Counted from the stretch's first letter, positions 34,672 through 47,134 are shown. The stretch is DNA of 64,000 nt from Salvator merianae (GCA_003586115.2 QVOM02000116.1:44711024-44775023), one strand, 5' to 3'. Made by a program: numbers and translations. The notes: generated by a model not told the origin, from the sequence alone.

Positions 34672-34885
34672 GTTGATGGAAGTCAGGGCTATCAGTGGCT
34701 GTTAGCCCTGATGGCAGTAGGAGGTGATATGCCTCCAAAGGACAGTGGCTGGGTGACTGTGAGCCAGGATCATTTCCTGCTGGTGGGCTTTCCTATGCAG
34801 CTGATTGGCCACTGTGAGGTCAGACTGCTGCACTAGATGAACCAGTTGTCCATTCCAGTGGGACACTCCTTATATTCTTATGTAA
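34672..34885 (+). mobile_element. CR1-type LINE 3' end
   Basis: Contains cagggctatcagtggctgtt, gatggcagtaggaggtgata, tgcctccaaaggacagtggc, tggtgggctttcc and ttggccactgtgagg, and ends with tatattcttatgtaa. Same 3' segment as 2215-2660. Confidence 0.75.
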
Positions 34886-35650
34886 CTTGTTCCTTACACC
34901 TGTGCTTACCAAATTTAATAGCAGGGGTAGCTGAGCCAGAAGGGCAAAGGAATAGGTACTACCCAACCCTCAACAGTGCAGCTCTTGGGCTTGCTGTCCC
35001 ATTTCCTTTCCCTTGCCTTGCACTCCAGGCATGATTGACTTGCGTGCTCAGAGGATCCAGGAGCATAACAACTATTTCCGTGTTGCCAGGTATCAAAGGG
35101 GGTCATGTTTGGGGGGCTGGCTGATGAGCTGGTATTTCTTATTGCTTGCGTAATATGAAAGGTCAATTCTGCTTTCTTTGCACGGTCCATTCCACCTTAA
35201 TCACACTAATGGTGGGGTCTTACGCCACATGAATATGCATCAGATTTCAGCCTTGTAATGTTTCCTCAACATTAACTCTATCTTCCCCTCCTCTTGTAAA
35301 AGGCACTGCTTTCTACCCTATCAATGAGCACAGGTGCAAGTAGCTGGCAAAGGTTGCTTATCTGGTGGGACAGTAGCGCTGTTGACCATTCCTATTTCTA
35401 CCCATCCTCACCTACCCTCTCCCTCTCACCAAAGTTGTTTTCCCTCCACCTGCACTTGATTCCATTTTTTGCAACTCAGCTGTGAGAGGGAGCATGTAAA
35501 ATGGATGAGGATTTTGATTTGCAGAACAGAATTGGCAGGTCCTGCCAGTCCATTCCCCCCTGCAAGTTACACCCCACACTAGCAAAGTGCAGGTCCTGTT
35601 GAAACAATAAGTACATATTTGCAGTCTATGTCTGTTGGCTTGGTGAGAGC
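34886..35650. other. Intronic sequence, nothing recognised
   Basis: No gene or repeat recognised. Confidence 0.5.
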
Positions 35651-36108
35651 CAGGGCCTTTTCGCACTTACCTGTTGGAGCGCTTGCATCTGTTTGCAGGT
35701 CAGGCCCGTATGCACTGCTCCACCGTCACAGCAACCCAAGAGTAGGAGTGATCCAGCTGTGGACTGCTAAGTAAAAACCGTCCACAGCCTGCCCAAAAGC
35801 ATCTGGATCGCTCCTGGGAAGGTAGATTTGTACCACTTCCGGATGCAGTGTGGCGAGGGGGCACGGGCTGCATGACAGCATGACTGTGGCTGCATAGTCA
35901 TTTACAGCATCCGGATCACCATGGCAACGTCCAGCCTCTCACCAGATGCTGCTTCAGATGTCTTGCTGATCCGGGCTGGGCATTCACACTGCGAGCACTG
36001 CTGGCCAGGTGTGGCAATTGCCGTGCAAATGGCCATCACCGCACTCCAATCTTACTGGCCAGGTATGGTATTATTATACCATACTGGGCCAGAAGGTGCA
36101 AACAGTCC
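35651..36108. mobile_element. Family A terminal-inverted-repeat element
   Basis: Left end cagggccttttcgcactta, right end ggtgcaaacagtccct. Interior blocks shared with other copies: gagtgatccagctgtggac, ccgtccacagcc, gatcaccatggcaacg. A palindromic stretch, tatggtattattataccata, lies at 36064-36083. Confidence 0.75.
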
Positions 36109-36404
36109 CTCCATCTGTGCCTTGCAGCCTGTAGAAGTGGTGTTTCCTTTGATTCCTCATTGACTGTTTAGAGCGTTGGTTTTTTTCCTAAGGAACACCT
36201 AAAGCTATACATCAAATGTCAGATGTGGCAGCCTAGTGGAACCATATCAATATAACATGATATATGGCTCGCTGGGAGGCTTTCGAAACATTGGCCATGC
36301 CAGAAATGACACTCACTATGCTTTGCATTCACTCAGCCATACTATGTGCCCAGAGCTGCAATAAATGAATGCAAGAGTCATCATTACACACGCAGTAAGA
36401 AGCC

Positions 36405-36406
<2 letters not shown>
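36109..36406. other. Intronic sequence, nothing recognised
   Basis: No gene or repeat recognised. Confidence 0.5.

Positions 36407-36440
<34 letters not shown>
36407..36440. repeat. (GT)n microsatellite
   Basis: Seventeen uninterrupted GT units. Likely polymorphic. Confidence 0.95.
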
Positions 36441-36447
<7 letters not shown>

Positions 36448-36655
36448 CAGTCCTTGCGGCCCAGCATAGAAAAGATGCTCTGCTGAAATCTAGTGGGATC
36501 CTATTTTGTTGAAGAAAAAAATACAGACAATGAAATATATTGCATGGGCCAACGTTGTTGCTTTCTTCATTGCTAATAAAATAGCCTTCACTGTGATGGG
36601 GGAGCTTTATCTGTACATTGCAGCAAGGATCAGAAAAAACATCTATGCCAAGCTT

Positions 36656-37215
36656 ACATAAGAATATTGGAACATAAGAGAAGCCCTACTGGATCAGGCC
36701 ACAAGCCGTCTAGTCTAGCATCCTGTTTCACCACAGTGGCCCACCAATTGCCTCTGGGTATTCTCAAGCAGAAAACAAAGGTGAACCTTTCACCTGCTCT
36801 CAACTCCCTGCAGATGGCCCTTAGAGGCATCCTTCCTATCTCTCCAATCAGGCAGCAGTATGTAGGATCCATTCTAGTAGCCATTGATACACCTGTCCAC
36901 CATGAGTTTGTCTAATCCTTTTTTAAAGGTATCCAGGCTGGGTTTTGTCACCACTCCTTCTGGTAGTAAATTGCATAGACCAATGGCCTACTGGGTGAAA
37001 AAATACTTCCCCTTGTCTGTCCTAACTCTCCTGCCCGTCTGCTTCTAGTGTGCCCTGGTCCTAGTGTTGTTTGATAAAGAAAAGACTTTTTCTCTATCCT
37101 CCTTTTCCACACATGCATGATTTTATATACTTCAGCCAGGCCACCTCTTAAACACCCTCTTTCAAGCCTGAAGAAGCCAAGACGTTGCAGCCTGAACCAG
37201 TCCAAGTTTGAACCA
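36656..37215 (-). mobile_element. CR1-type LINE 3' region
   Basis: Begins with the reversed terminus cataagaatattggaacata, followed by agagaagccctactggatca, tagcatcctgtttcacca, cagtggcccaccaattgcct, atccttttttaaaggtatcc, aaaaaatacttccccttgtc and catgattttatatacttcag. This block order is characteristic of sauropsid CR1 3' regions. About 560 bp, the longest non-coding CR1 3' piece here. Confidence 0.85.
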
Positions 37216-38199
37216 ATCCAAAGCGAGAGAGGAATAACACAGCAAGTATCTGTTATCTGGAGGAAAGGAGGGAACGAGAAGAAACAGAACACCAAGCTGA
37301 GGTTTCCCTAAGATGTACTTTACTGAATCATTAGATAACAGAATGTGATGGTGTTTATTAAAATACACTAACTATATTAAAACCACTGTGGGCCTAGTTT
37401 ACTCACAAAAATGCAATGCAAATTTAAAGTTGTTGATGAGCACTAAAAGGCACTAAGAGGATAATTGAGAAGCCCATTAGAAGGTAATTAGTCAACATAG
37501 AGACACATGGGAAATGCATTCTGATAAATAACAGGTCCTGAAAAAAAAGAGTGTTAAGTTAGATCTGTTTTTACTGCCAGTGCAAGTTTTATACATTCAG
37601 ATAGTAGGCCAAACACACATGCATGTGTACAGTTTTATATCACCTTTCTTTTAGAAAAAGCTGCCAGAGTCCATAGGCTTTGAAGCGGCTCACAGCGAAA
37701 GGCAAGAACAAAAAGCAACATATATTGTAGCAATTATAGCTTTTATGTTATAGTTTTTTCTAAAAACGCATCTAAAAATATAAATCCAAACAAAGATTAA
37801 AACTCATTAATCACAATGCAAATGAAGTCAGGTGAATCTTGATAGATTTCTCTCTTGATAAATCTTATTTGCAGGCTGCCCTACCGAGCAGAGTCATTGT
37901 CTTATACACGGGACCTTTAAACTAAAGAGTTCTTTAAAGCTGCATACCAGAATGAATCAAACCCAAGGGAAAAATCTAAATGTATCTTGAGAAACAAAAG
38001 AGAACTTAGGAAATGAAAAGACTGGAAGGGATGCAAAATAATGCCAGCTGGTGATTCACTAGTAACAGAAAATTGTAAAAACAATTTACAATGTGGGAAA
38101 ATTCTTCATTGCTACTTTATTGTTGTGGGGAATTTTAGTAAAGGAAACGGCAATAGCAATGTTCAGTGTAAAAACTGTAAACCTATGTGGAGCAGGTAG
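37216..38199. other. Intronic sequence with a weak LINE tail
   Basis: 37628-37720 resembles a reverse LINE/SINE end (ttttatatcacctttctttt, then ctttgaagcggctcacagcg). Otherwise nothing recognised. Confidence 0.45.
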
Positions 38200-38572
38200 C
38201 TGTGTTCAAAACCAGAGGAGCTGTGATCGAACCTAGAGGAGCTGTGTTCGGACTTGTATCTGAAATGGCTACCAGGGTCTGGATCCCAAAGTCCGAACCT
38301 GAAACTGTCTGACGGCATCTGCATGGCCACGCAGTCCCCGCCCCACCACCATTCCACACCAGGAAGTGGTGTGAACGCACCTTTCCTGATCTGCACCTGA
38401 TCACGCAAGTCAGCTTCTAGACTACAAGTTTCTTGACCAGCGCTATTGGGCTTCAGGTGAGCGTCAGGTGGGCTTCGGCAGGTTTCAAGTTAGCTGGGGC
38501 TGTTTGCAGGTGTGAATGCTCTTTACTAGCGAGTGTCCTGGAACATTCCATTTTCTAAGTGCAAACAGGCCC
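38200..38572. mobile_element. Family A element, left end rearranged
   Basis: The right half has caggaagtggtgtgaacgca, gatctgcacctgatcacgca, ctagcgagtgtcc and the terminus aagtgcaaacaggccc. The left half instead carries internal repeats (accagaggagctgtgatcg, cctagaggagctgtgttcg), so the left end is not confidently placed. Confidence 0.6.
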
Positions 38573-40179
38573 ATTGATACAGGTGCTTGCCTATCACTTC
38601 TCAGATATAAAACAAGTCAAAGCTGAAGAAAAAAAAATCCATCTAGGTCTTACCTGCAAAGTATAGTTTTCTGATGAATTGCCTGCCAAAGTCTAAGACA
38701 TGACCTGTCACAGTCTTGCTGGACAGTCATGAGCTGGTCAGCAGCTGTGAGACACTGGCAGTTCAGAAGGCCTTTCCCTGGGGGCTTCATGAGCAACCTG
38801 CCTATCTCCCCCACTCTGCTGCCCCTATGAGCAATTTCTGTATACAGTCCAACGACAGAATTGGAGTGCCAGCTGGTTAAATATATGTATTATTTATACA
38901 TTCAATTATGCCAACAGTGCTGTTCTGTTGTAAGCTGCATTTAATTTATACGTTTCATTATGAATAATAAAGATGTACATACTATTATGATAAAATAGGA
39001 CTACAAGCCTCGTGACCCTCCGAAGCCAACATAAACCGTACAAGCTATGCATGGCAATACAAAAAGCCGCATAGACTATTTGTCATCTCAATCAGCATTA
39101 TTGATTCCTGAAGTCCCAAGCGCGCTCCCCATGGGCAAGGATTTATTTGTAAAAATATTTCTATACCAGTTCCCATGTAAAAATTTAGAAGCAGTTCACA
39201 TTCAAATAGCTGAAACAATCAATGTAAACATAAAAAGTCATTTAAAAGACTGGGGTGGAAAAGTGGGAGGGGGAGAAGACATTTACCCATTCAGATGAAG
39301 AAAACGTGTTGGAAAGATGTGCTTTTAGTGGTACCAGAAAAAAGTGATTCCATGCACTACATGAATAACTAGAGGAAAGACTTTGGACCTTTTTGCACTC
39401 GCCTTTCCTGGTCTGGTCCAGCCAGGCCCATTGCTTTGGACCATGGAAAGAAGTGGTCTGGAATTGCACCATCTGCATGAAAGTGCTGGTCCAGACCAGC
39501 CCCTACCCTGGCCTCCAAGCTCACACAAGCTTTGAGGCCGGGATCTGAATGCTCTGAAGGACTAGGAAGAAAAGTTCCTAGCCTCTGAGCCACCAGGGAA
39601 CCCATTTCAGTAGAGCACTTTGATGGGTCCCCTGATAGCCCAGAAGATGGAAGCATGCCTTCTGCACACCTCCGTGTTCCAGACTAGGCTGCACTGGTCC
39701 TCCAATGGACCTCAGTGTTAAGGTCTACTGGTCATCCTGATCAGGACTTCCCTCACATTCTGGCCCATGAACACCTTCCTGCCCCTAAGATTAGAGCCAT
39801 TTTTGAAGGCACCCATTTTCTGAGCGTGCAGTTTAGTTGCTCTCAGTGGAGGCACTTTGGAGCACCACTATGAATAACGCATCTCCGCAAAAGCAAAAAC
39901 AACAAGGAGGCATCACAAGGCACCTCCACTATGCACCTCTAATTTAAAATGGAGACTCAGCTTCCATCTTGAATCCGTGCCTATTGCTGGCTCCCACACT
40001 ACTTTTTCACAATTTCATCTGTTCTCATTGGCCTAGAAACCTTGAGGTCTAGAAACAGCTTTTCAGGATTTTATACAAAATCTTTACATTGCTGCGAGTT
40101 TTCGTATGCCTATGATCTAATCTTTCAACTGGAGACTTTGGGGGTAAGCCTGGGACCCTCCCCATGCAAAACCCATGGC
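38573..40179. other. Intronic sequence with weak repeat debris
   Basis: 39160-39225 resembles a reverse LINE end (tatttctataccagttccc, then aagcagttcacattcaaata). 39388 begins acctttttgcactcgcc, like a foldback end, but the partner is not clear. 40130-40182 loosely resembles a reversed tRNA-SINE head (agcctgggaccctccccatg) abutting the CR1 element. No gene seen. Confidence 0.4.
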
Positions 40180-41461
40180 CCCATTTCAATTTGGCTTCAG
40201 GCCTGGATATGGCATGGAAACCGCCTTGATCAATCTGGTTGATGATTTTCACCGGGAGCGAAATGCAACCCTATTGGTTCTTCTGGATCTCTCAGCAGCT
40301 TTTGATACCATCGAACATGGTATTCTCTTGGAAAGGCTACACAGTTTGGGAGTTGGAGGCAGTGTGTTGCATTGGTTCCATTCTTATCTCCAAGGCCAAT
40401 CCCAGAGAGCAGTTGTGGGGGATTCTTGCTTGACACCCTGGGAACTCACTTGTGGGGTTCCTCAGGGGTCAATGTTATCTCCCATGCTCTTTAGCATCTA
40501 TATGAAGCCACTGGGAGAGGGCATCAGGAGATTTGGAGTGAGGTGTTATCAATATGCAGATGACACCCAACTCTATCTCTTTGTTCCATCTGAATCAGGT
40601 GAGGTGACTGAAGTGCTTGAAAAGTGCCTGGAGGTGGTAATAGGCTGGATGTGGACCAATAAATTGAACCTGAATCCAGACAAGACAGAGGTGCTGTGTG
40701 TCAAGTCCATGAAGTTTGAAGGTGTCCTGTTCTTGATGGGCTTGTAACACCCTGGAAGGGACAAGTATGAAATTTAGGGGTGCTCTTGGACTCTGCGCTG
40801 ACGCTTGAAGCTCACGTGGAGGCTGTGGCCAAGAATGCCTATTTCCAACTATGGCTGGTCCAACAGCTAAGGCCCCTTCTAGATAGAGATGATTTGGTCA
40901 CAGTTATCCATACCCTTGTAACTTCCGGACTAGACTATTGTAATACTCTCTACATGGGGCTGCCCTTGAAGACAGTTCAGAAACTGCATCTGGTGCAGAA
41001 TGCAACTCCTAGGCTGCTGACTGGGACAGCTGGCCAGATGTACATCACACTGGTCTTAAAAGAGCTGCACTGATGCCAAGTTGTTACCGAGCCCAATTCA
41101 AGGTGTTAACCTTAACCCTAAATGACTTGGACCCCAAATATCTAAAGGAACGCCTTCTTCCATATCAACCTGCCTGTGGGCACCCTGGGTATAGGGCCTT
41201 CTCAGCAATGGCTCCCAGACTATAAACTAGTCTCCCTGCTGAGGTGTGTCATGCACCTTCACTTTTTATGTTTAGGACAGCAGTGAAGACACACCTCTTT
41301 GCCCTGGCCTTTGGCTAAACAAGGAAACAGCTTTTTTCCCCCATTTTCAGGCACTGTTATTGTTTTAGGATGTTCATTTTATATTGGTTTTTAATGTTGT
41401 AACCCACCCTGAGACCTTCAAGTATAGGGCAGGATAAAAATGCAATAAATGAATAAATAAG
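40180..41461 (+). mobile_element. CR1/L3-type LINE with decayed reverse transcriptase, 5'-truncated
   Basis: Largest retrotransposon copy in the window. The first open frame (40175-40747) covers most reverse-transcriptase motifs: FQFGFRPGYGMETALI, motif A LLVLLDLSAAFDTI, motif B GVPQGSMLSPMLF and catalytic YADD in QYADDTQLY. A frame shift near 40750-40780 leads to a second frame (to 41073) with LDYCNTLYMGLPLKTVQ and LLTGTAGQM. A further lesion at about 41072 makes a stop where 'HWLP' is expected. Traces of the C-terminal end (RAFSAMAPRL, KTHLFALAFG) continue to about 41318. The 3' UTR ends aataaatgaataaataa. The endonuclease and 5' part are absent. Dead copy, sense to the host gene. Confidence 0.92.
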
Positions 41462-42656
41462 CAGTTTACTGATTTATCTAGTCACCACAAGTTTAAACCA
41501 CATTCCATTAGAAAATAGCTGCAGAATCACATGCAACAGGAAGTACATTTTTAAAAGCTTTGAAACCTCAATAATTTACCTTGCATGGGGTTATTTTTTA
41601 ATGAAGTGTGGTTTAAAATTACAGTGGATGAATAAATGAACTAAAAAATAAGGCTTCACAAAGGGTGCTTCCAAAAGTCAAGGAGAATCAATGTGTCTTA
41701 TTCTTCCACAGAATGCCACCCATGTTGCTGCCTTGTGCCAAAGGAGCAGAGACATCTTTACAGTCATACACAGAGCTTCTGCTACTGTGGCGCTATCACG
41801 GGGTCATTCTCTGATCCTCTACATTATTCTCTCCCTGAAGGTGGAAGGCTGAATAGGAACAAAAGCTGGAAGGCCTTGATGGGGAGCCCTATGGAATTTA
41901 TTTTATTTTTCTCCCATTCTTAAGCATATTTAAAAGGCACCCGATGGCCCTTACCAGTGGATCAGTGGAAGAGTGTGACCTGTTGCTGCAGCCACCAAAT
42001 TCTCCTGGGGCCTCTCATACCAGCCTATCACTGCTGTGCAATTTGAGAAGGGGCTGCACAGCATTTTACAGCCACACATCATGCTTGATGCCCATAAATG
42101 CAGCCAGCTGCTCTGTCGTTTTGCTGGCAAAGGCATTTCCAATATAGTCGTGGGAGAATCACAGGTTTTAACCCATGCCTGGAAGCACCCTAAATCTAAC
42201 GTGAGCTATTAGATGTGCTGGAATGCAACGGTTGCGGAATGCACTTCTACAATGTTTGTGGCCTCTTTCTTTACAGAATACTGGACTTGGGAATTTTGCT
42301 TTCTGATTGCCATGCGCCTGGTCACCAGCAGTATCCAACAGCACTATAGACATTCAAGGTTGTGGTAAGGCTGGACACGATGATGCTGGTGGTGAATATA
42401 ATGAAGGCAGCAATGATACTGATCCTTTTATGATAGGGTGAACATCATTTGCTACAGGGTCTTTTCATGTAAAAGCTAGATCAGCCCTCATTCATTTAAT
42501 TCAACTATGGCTTCATCAGATGCTTGAGAAAAAGGCCATCTGAGAGGTGGAAGGGTTCAGATCCACTAGAGAGATGGAGAGTACAGAGGACACATGGCCA
42601 GGGTTTCCTGGCCTCTAAAGTCCACTCAGCTGTGGAACCAAAGTTCTGTGCTGCCG
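41462..42656. other. Intronic sequence, nothing recognised
   Basis: No gene or repeat recognised. Confidence 0.5.
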
Positions 42657-42751
42657 GGTCTCCACCCATGCTAGTTTAGCATCAGATCACAAACAGCTCT
42701 GCAAGTCAGCCATTTTGTGTCCAACCATAAACTGGCATGGGTGGAAATTGC
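42657..42751. mobile_element. Short foldback element (about 95 bp)
   Basis: Inverted ends tccacccatgctagttta and taaactggcatgggtgga, with a 50-bp centre. Non-coding, hairpin-forming. Confidence 0.7.
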
Positions 42752-43030
42752 CCCACTAATATGCTTCCTCCCTCTGCTGTCACTCTGCCGGATAGAAGAG
42801 TTGGCAAATTGGACCATAATCCATCCTTGGAGTATTGTTTTCCTGCCTTATATCTAAGGAGGCTCTGGTGGCAGGGTCTGTGTCTGAGACATCCTGTTGA
42901 CTGGTGGAGGGCAGATCCATTCCCCACGTGTTGTATGGATGCAGCCTCTCATTTAAAGCCTTAGCTTTTCCAAACCTTACTGTCCTCATGCTTCCAAGAG
43001 GTGAGAAGAGATGCAGACTGCCTATGTCAG
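42752..43030. other. Intronic sequence, nothing recognised
   Basis: Short interval between a foldback element and a SINE. No gene or repeat recognised. Confidence 0.5.
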
Positions 43031-43253
43031 TGGAGAGTAATGTAGTGGCTAGAGTGCTGGACCAGAAGCTGGGGGACAGGGTTCAAATCTCCATTCAGAT
43101 ACAGATACTTACTGAGTAACCTTTGGGTTAGCTGTGAGGCATTGACCAGCCTATCTCACAAGTTGCTGCAAGATCAATCAAAATAGAGTGGAGAATCATA
43201 ACTCTTATCATCTTGAGCAATTTGGAAGGAAGGTAGGATTTAATGCAGAATAT
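43031..43253 (+). mobile_element. tRNA-derived SINE, near complete
   Basis: The tRNA-like head has A-box-like gtggctagagtgctgg (from about 43045) and B-box-like gggttcaaatctcc (from about 43080). It is followed by the squamate SINE body: tactgagtaacctttgggtt, cagcctatctcacaagttg, aatagagtggagaatca and tcttgagcaatttggaagga, ending in aggtaggatttaatgcag. A typical RNA polymerase III retroposon that depends on LINE machinery. Confidence 0.85.
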
Positions 43254-44945
43254 CTCCCAGGTTTCAGCACCTGACAGACAGCTAGCATTCCAACAAGGGT
43301 CACCACTTACACCTGCTGCGACCTCTAAGCAGTACTGGGCAGTGCTGGGCAGCTGTTTCTAGCTGTCACTTTGATTTCTCCCAATGCTTCTGACATAGCA
43401 TTACCCGTGGGTGTCTTAGGTTGCTGCCCAGTAAGAGCTTTATGACTATCCAGTAAGAAGGAGGCCTACAAAAGGCCATTCCAAATATGAGTATGTGCAA
43501 ATATGAGTATATAACCACTAGTATTTAAAAAAGAAAGAAGGGAGGGAAGCAGTCTGCAGTTATCAGTCCTAAATAAGAACGTGCAGTTGGGAGGACAAAA
43601 GGTGTAGTGGATGCACCTGATTTAAACAAGCAGTCTCAAGATACTGAATCCACCTCCTTTTGTGAGTGACATTTTAATGAGCATTCATTTTTGAGAAGAA
43701 AGAGAGGCAGATCAGCTTTATAGATCACAGTCTGTTGATACCGCTCCATAGGAAATTGTGATCTAGGGGAAGAAGATCAGGAGAACTTGCAAAACTGGCC
43801 AACACATTAGACAAGGCAAATGAGCCAAATCAAGCCACTGAAAAAGTCTCAAAAATCCATCAAAGGTTTTGAAAACATCCATACTGTCCACCAACAAGAG
43901 GAACTGCCTTCGTTGTGGTTCTACAAATTAAGCTCCCTATTATTGTACTGATCAACTAACAATTCCAAGTGGCGGGCAGAGGATAAGACAAAATAATTGA
44001 AGTGGCTTATGTGTGGCTTTATTGTGAGGACTGCGTGTGAACCTTGACATTTTAACAATAGCAGTTCAGACTAATAGATTCCAGGATACTGTCTTTGCCC
44101 CTAAGCTCATAGAAACAGAGATCTGGAGGTAGCCATTTAGGCCACCGCCCCCCTGTTTCACACAGGTCTCCAAATCAAAGTATAACAGCTATCACTCCAA
44201 CACCCACCTGTATACATCCAATGTGGGAGGAGATGCCATTGCCCAAGGAAATCAGTTCCCCTGCTTTTACTATAAGGAATTTTTTTCTGCTGTTCAGCCA
44301 AAATCTACCTTGTAGTGAAGTCCATTATGTCCTGTTTCCTGAGATGACAGAGGACAGAGGAGGAGATATTCAAGTGGTTCCTCCTTCCAGGAGCTTGATG
44401 ACCCTGAGTCTCCAACATGTCCGCATCAACTCATGGTTGACTGTGGGATAGGAAAGATGTAATGAGCTTCCAATCTCTTTTCAGTGCTACCCCACTGACC
44501 AAATCTGGTTAGTTCACCCACCTGTAGGGGTGGTTTGTCTCTCCAGAGATTGCCCTTTTCTAAAAGATTAGACTCATCCACACAAGTTGCCATTGAGCTG
44601 TTTTTTTACTTGCATCAGACTGTTCATTGATCTTTGCAGAGGTCCAGTAGCATCCAAGGGTGTGTTCAGACACCCAATTTTAGTCGCCTTCCAAGCGCAT
44701 CAAAGCCAGGGACTCCATAAAGTCTTGCCTGGAAGTCGCCTTTGCACCTCTCCGCGGCTGCCTGGGTTGACTCTTCCATATTCGCCTTTTCAGTGATCTC
44801 GGATCGCCTTAGTGCAGAGTGGGAAGCACCTCAACCAATCAGAGCCTTGCAGGAACCCATGGGACAATAGCACAGGAAGCGAGGGCACCAGCGAGCTCTT
44901 GCCAGTGAGGGGAAACTTTCCAAACACAAGGGTAGTTAATGCTTA
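43254..44945. other. Intronic sequence, possible foldback debris
   Basis: 44660-44815 opens with agggtgtgttcagacaccc, a hairpin-like start of the kind seen in the other foldback repeats, but its other end was not found. No gene. Confidence 0.45.
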
Positions 44946-45050
44946 CCCCTCCAGATGTTGCAGTACTACAACTCCCATGAGCCCCAGCCTACAAAGCCTG
45001 TGGCAAGGAATGATGGGAGTTACATCTGGAGGATCATGTATTTGCCAACC
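44946..45050. mobile_element. Family F foldback element, best copy
   Basis: Left half cccctccagatgttgcagta, then ctacaactcccatgag. Right half ggaatgatgggagttaca, then tctggagga. The halves are inverted copies around a short centre. This repeat is widespread in reptile genomes. Confidence 0.8.
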
Positions 45051-46054
45051 CTCCTGTAAAAGGTCAGTGTCATCAATTCTAATTCATAGGAATATTACAT
45101 TATTGGACATTATTTTTCCCAGTGTACATTCTTTCCTTGAGAGCAAGTTCCACCTTGCTACTTCAAAGCAGACATCTACAGATGTAGACCCCACTGGAGA
45201 ATTATACCCAATACAAGATTCTACTATCAGCTCGGATGGATGCCATTTGTCCAAGTGCACATTCCTGCTACATAGAATAAAATTGCATAGGAATTTTGTT
45301 ATTTCTGATGGCCTAGAATAGAACCTGCATGCGTTAAACTACTTTTCAATGGCCGTAGGAAATATTACTTTTAACAAGATCAGCAGGATAGCTTTCTTGA
45401 ATACCCGATCCCTACCTTATTTTTCAGTGCCTCCTTTCAGTGCCACTAGACGCAGAAAAGGAATATTTGTTCCATTTCACGCACTGAGTGTCACTCACTA
45501 TTACACTGAATCCCTAGCCAAGCCAGCAGTCTTTTCTGTCTGCAAACAGCTAGCTTTGCTTCTGGATCCCCCTCCACACACACACACACACACCTTCTCT
45601 CCCTTTCTCTTACTAGTGTAATATTCTCCCCCAAGCTGCGTTTTGCTGTACATTTACTAGCTCTAGGAAGACAACACCCTGCTGACACTGGGGAGGCATC
45701 AGCAACTACAAGTCTGTTCTACAGACTGTAAAGCCATCTGGACTTTGCTGCTGAAAAGTTTGGATGTGGTTTCAGGCAAGAATTTATCACATTGGGGGTG
45801 GGGGAAATATCAACATAGCACAGCGTCCAAGGTTGATGTCAGGTTTTGGGAAATGGGGAGAACTGTCAGTTGCAAAGCTTTTTAAAAAATTGACAAAGAC
45901 TTGAAAGGCAGTAAAAAAAAAGACGAGAGAGATACAAATCTCTGGAGGATGGTTTGCCAGAGGTAGTAGAGTGTAAACAAAAAATAAATGAATGAATTTT
46001 AGGCTTTTATCAGAAAGTGGCTGAAGTTCAATTTGTGTTCATGTGCAATACCAT
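45051..46054. other. Intronic sequence with a short (CA)n
   Basis: A short CA repeat lies at 45576-45592. No gene or repeat family recognised otherwise. Confidence 0.55.
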
Positions 46055-46238
46055 CAGCGGCGGCCTGTGGCTTTAAGGGCGGGTGTTTGTAACCCGTAGG
46101 AAGCAGGCCCTCGCTGTTCGCGGGGCCTCCGGGCCTCCATGCTGTCGCAGCTGCAACAGTACGAAGGTCCAGAGGCCTCACGAACAGTGAGCGCCTGCTT
46201 CCCGCGGGTTACAAACACCCACCCTTAATCCGCCGCTG
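46055..46238. mobile_element. Long-hairpin foldback transposon (family E), copy 2
   Basis: Inverted arms 46055-46150 and 46151-46238 meet at gcagctgc with almost no loop. Left arm opens cagcggcggcctgtggcttt, and the right arm closes acccttaatccgccgctg, with about 10 bp lost. Flanked by aataccat on the left and aatatcat on the right, an 8-bp target duplication with one mismatch, as expected for hAT transposons. More diverged than copy 1, with several CpG sites. Confidence 0.88.
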
Positions 46239-46261
46239 AATATCATTTACGAGAAAGCTTG

Positions 46262-46700
46262 CTTAGGCTACCTCCAGTCATAAGGTAAGGCCAGAAATCC
46301 CCTTAGCATGGCAATGCAATTGCCAAACATACCTGTGGTATTCCTAATGTAATGCTGGTTGCAACACAGGAATAGAAAACTACTGCAGAGCTATCACAGG
46401 GTTCCTGCAGAGCTATCGCCGGGTCTCCTATAATAACCCCACTTACCTGCGTGTCTGGCAAGAAGCATAGAAAATTGCCTTATTGGGACTTGGAGGGCAA
46501 GCCATCCAAGCGTGCAAAAAACAACAAAAGAAAGGCATAGGCATTTGGCTGCCTCCTGAAAGGTCCCAGCAAGAGAACTTCACATGCACTTTGCCAGACA
46601 CACAGGCAAGCCGGAGTTTACAGCAGGCATCTGACAGGACAGGGCAAGAGGCAAGTGTGGGATCTGGTTTATATTGCCATGGTACACATAGTTGTTGCCT
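46262..46700. mobile_element. Family C-related element, partly rearranged
   Basis: Starts ggctacctccagtcataag, then a degenerate form of the family hairpin (gcaattgccaaacatacctg, tggtattcc). 46440-46680 shares words in reverse with 3680-3960. The right end was not identified. Confidence 0.5.
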
Positions 46701-46924
46701 TTTAAACAGTGTCAGTAATTGGAAGGTGCAAACTGCATTTTGCTGAAGCATGAACTGCAGTTACTGGCCTGGGACTGGTGTTAAAAGCAGAAACGAGACC
46801 AGTAAGGAAAGATCACAGCTCTAATAATAGTTCAATTCCCTTTTAGTCACAAGCATGCACATTGAAGATTCGGGATAGTTAGACGACAGCTGTAAGTTAC
46901 GTATAGTTGAATGTATCTGTCCCT

Positions 46925-47056
46925 TACTCCATCCAGTTTTCATTCTGTTTTAACAGTTGTTTTTATCTGTTTTTAGATTTATATTGTAAATGGCTTCAGA
47001 TCGTTTAGATGACGTGGTATATAAATGTTGTAAGTAAATAAATACATAAATACACT
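46925..47056 (+). mobile_element. LINE 3' tail fragment
   Basis: Ends aaatggcttcagatcgttta, then gacgtggtatataaatgttg and an aagtaaataaatacataaat tail. Standard plus-strand LINE terminus, 5'-truncated. Confidence 0.65.
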
Positions 47057-47134
47057 TTCCCATTAGAAGTAGCTACCAACGCTTTGTACTTCTAACTCAT
47101 TCTCAAATCCCTTTTGGAGAGCCAGAATGACATA

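Noticed and set aside
36656..37215. Coding exon suggested by open frames 36667-36915 and 36948-37295
   Set aside because: The sequence is a repetitive CR1 3' region; frames on both strands are fortuitous.
43031..43253. Genuine tRNA gene
   Set aside because: The head has A- and B-box-like words but no cloverleaf of tRNA length, and it continues into a SINE body with sister copies at 27930 and 30440.
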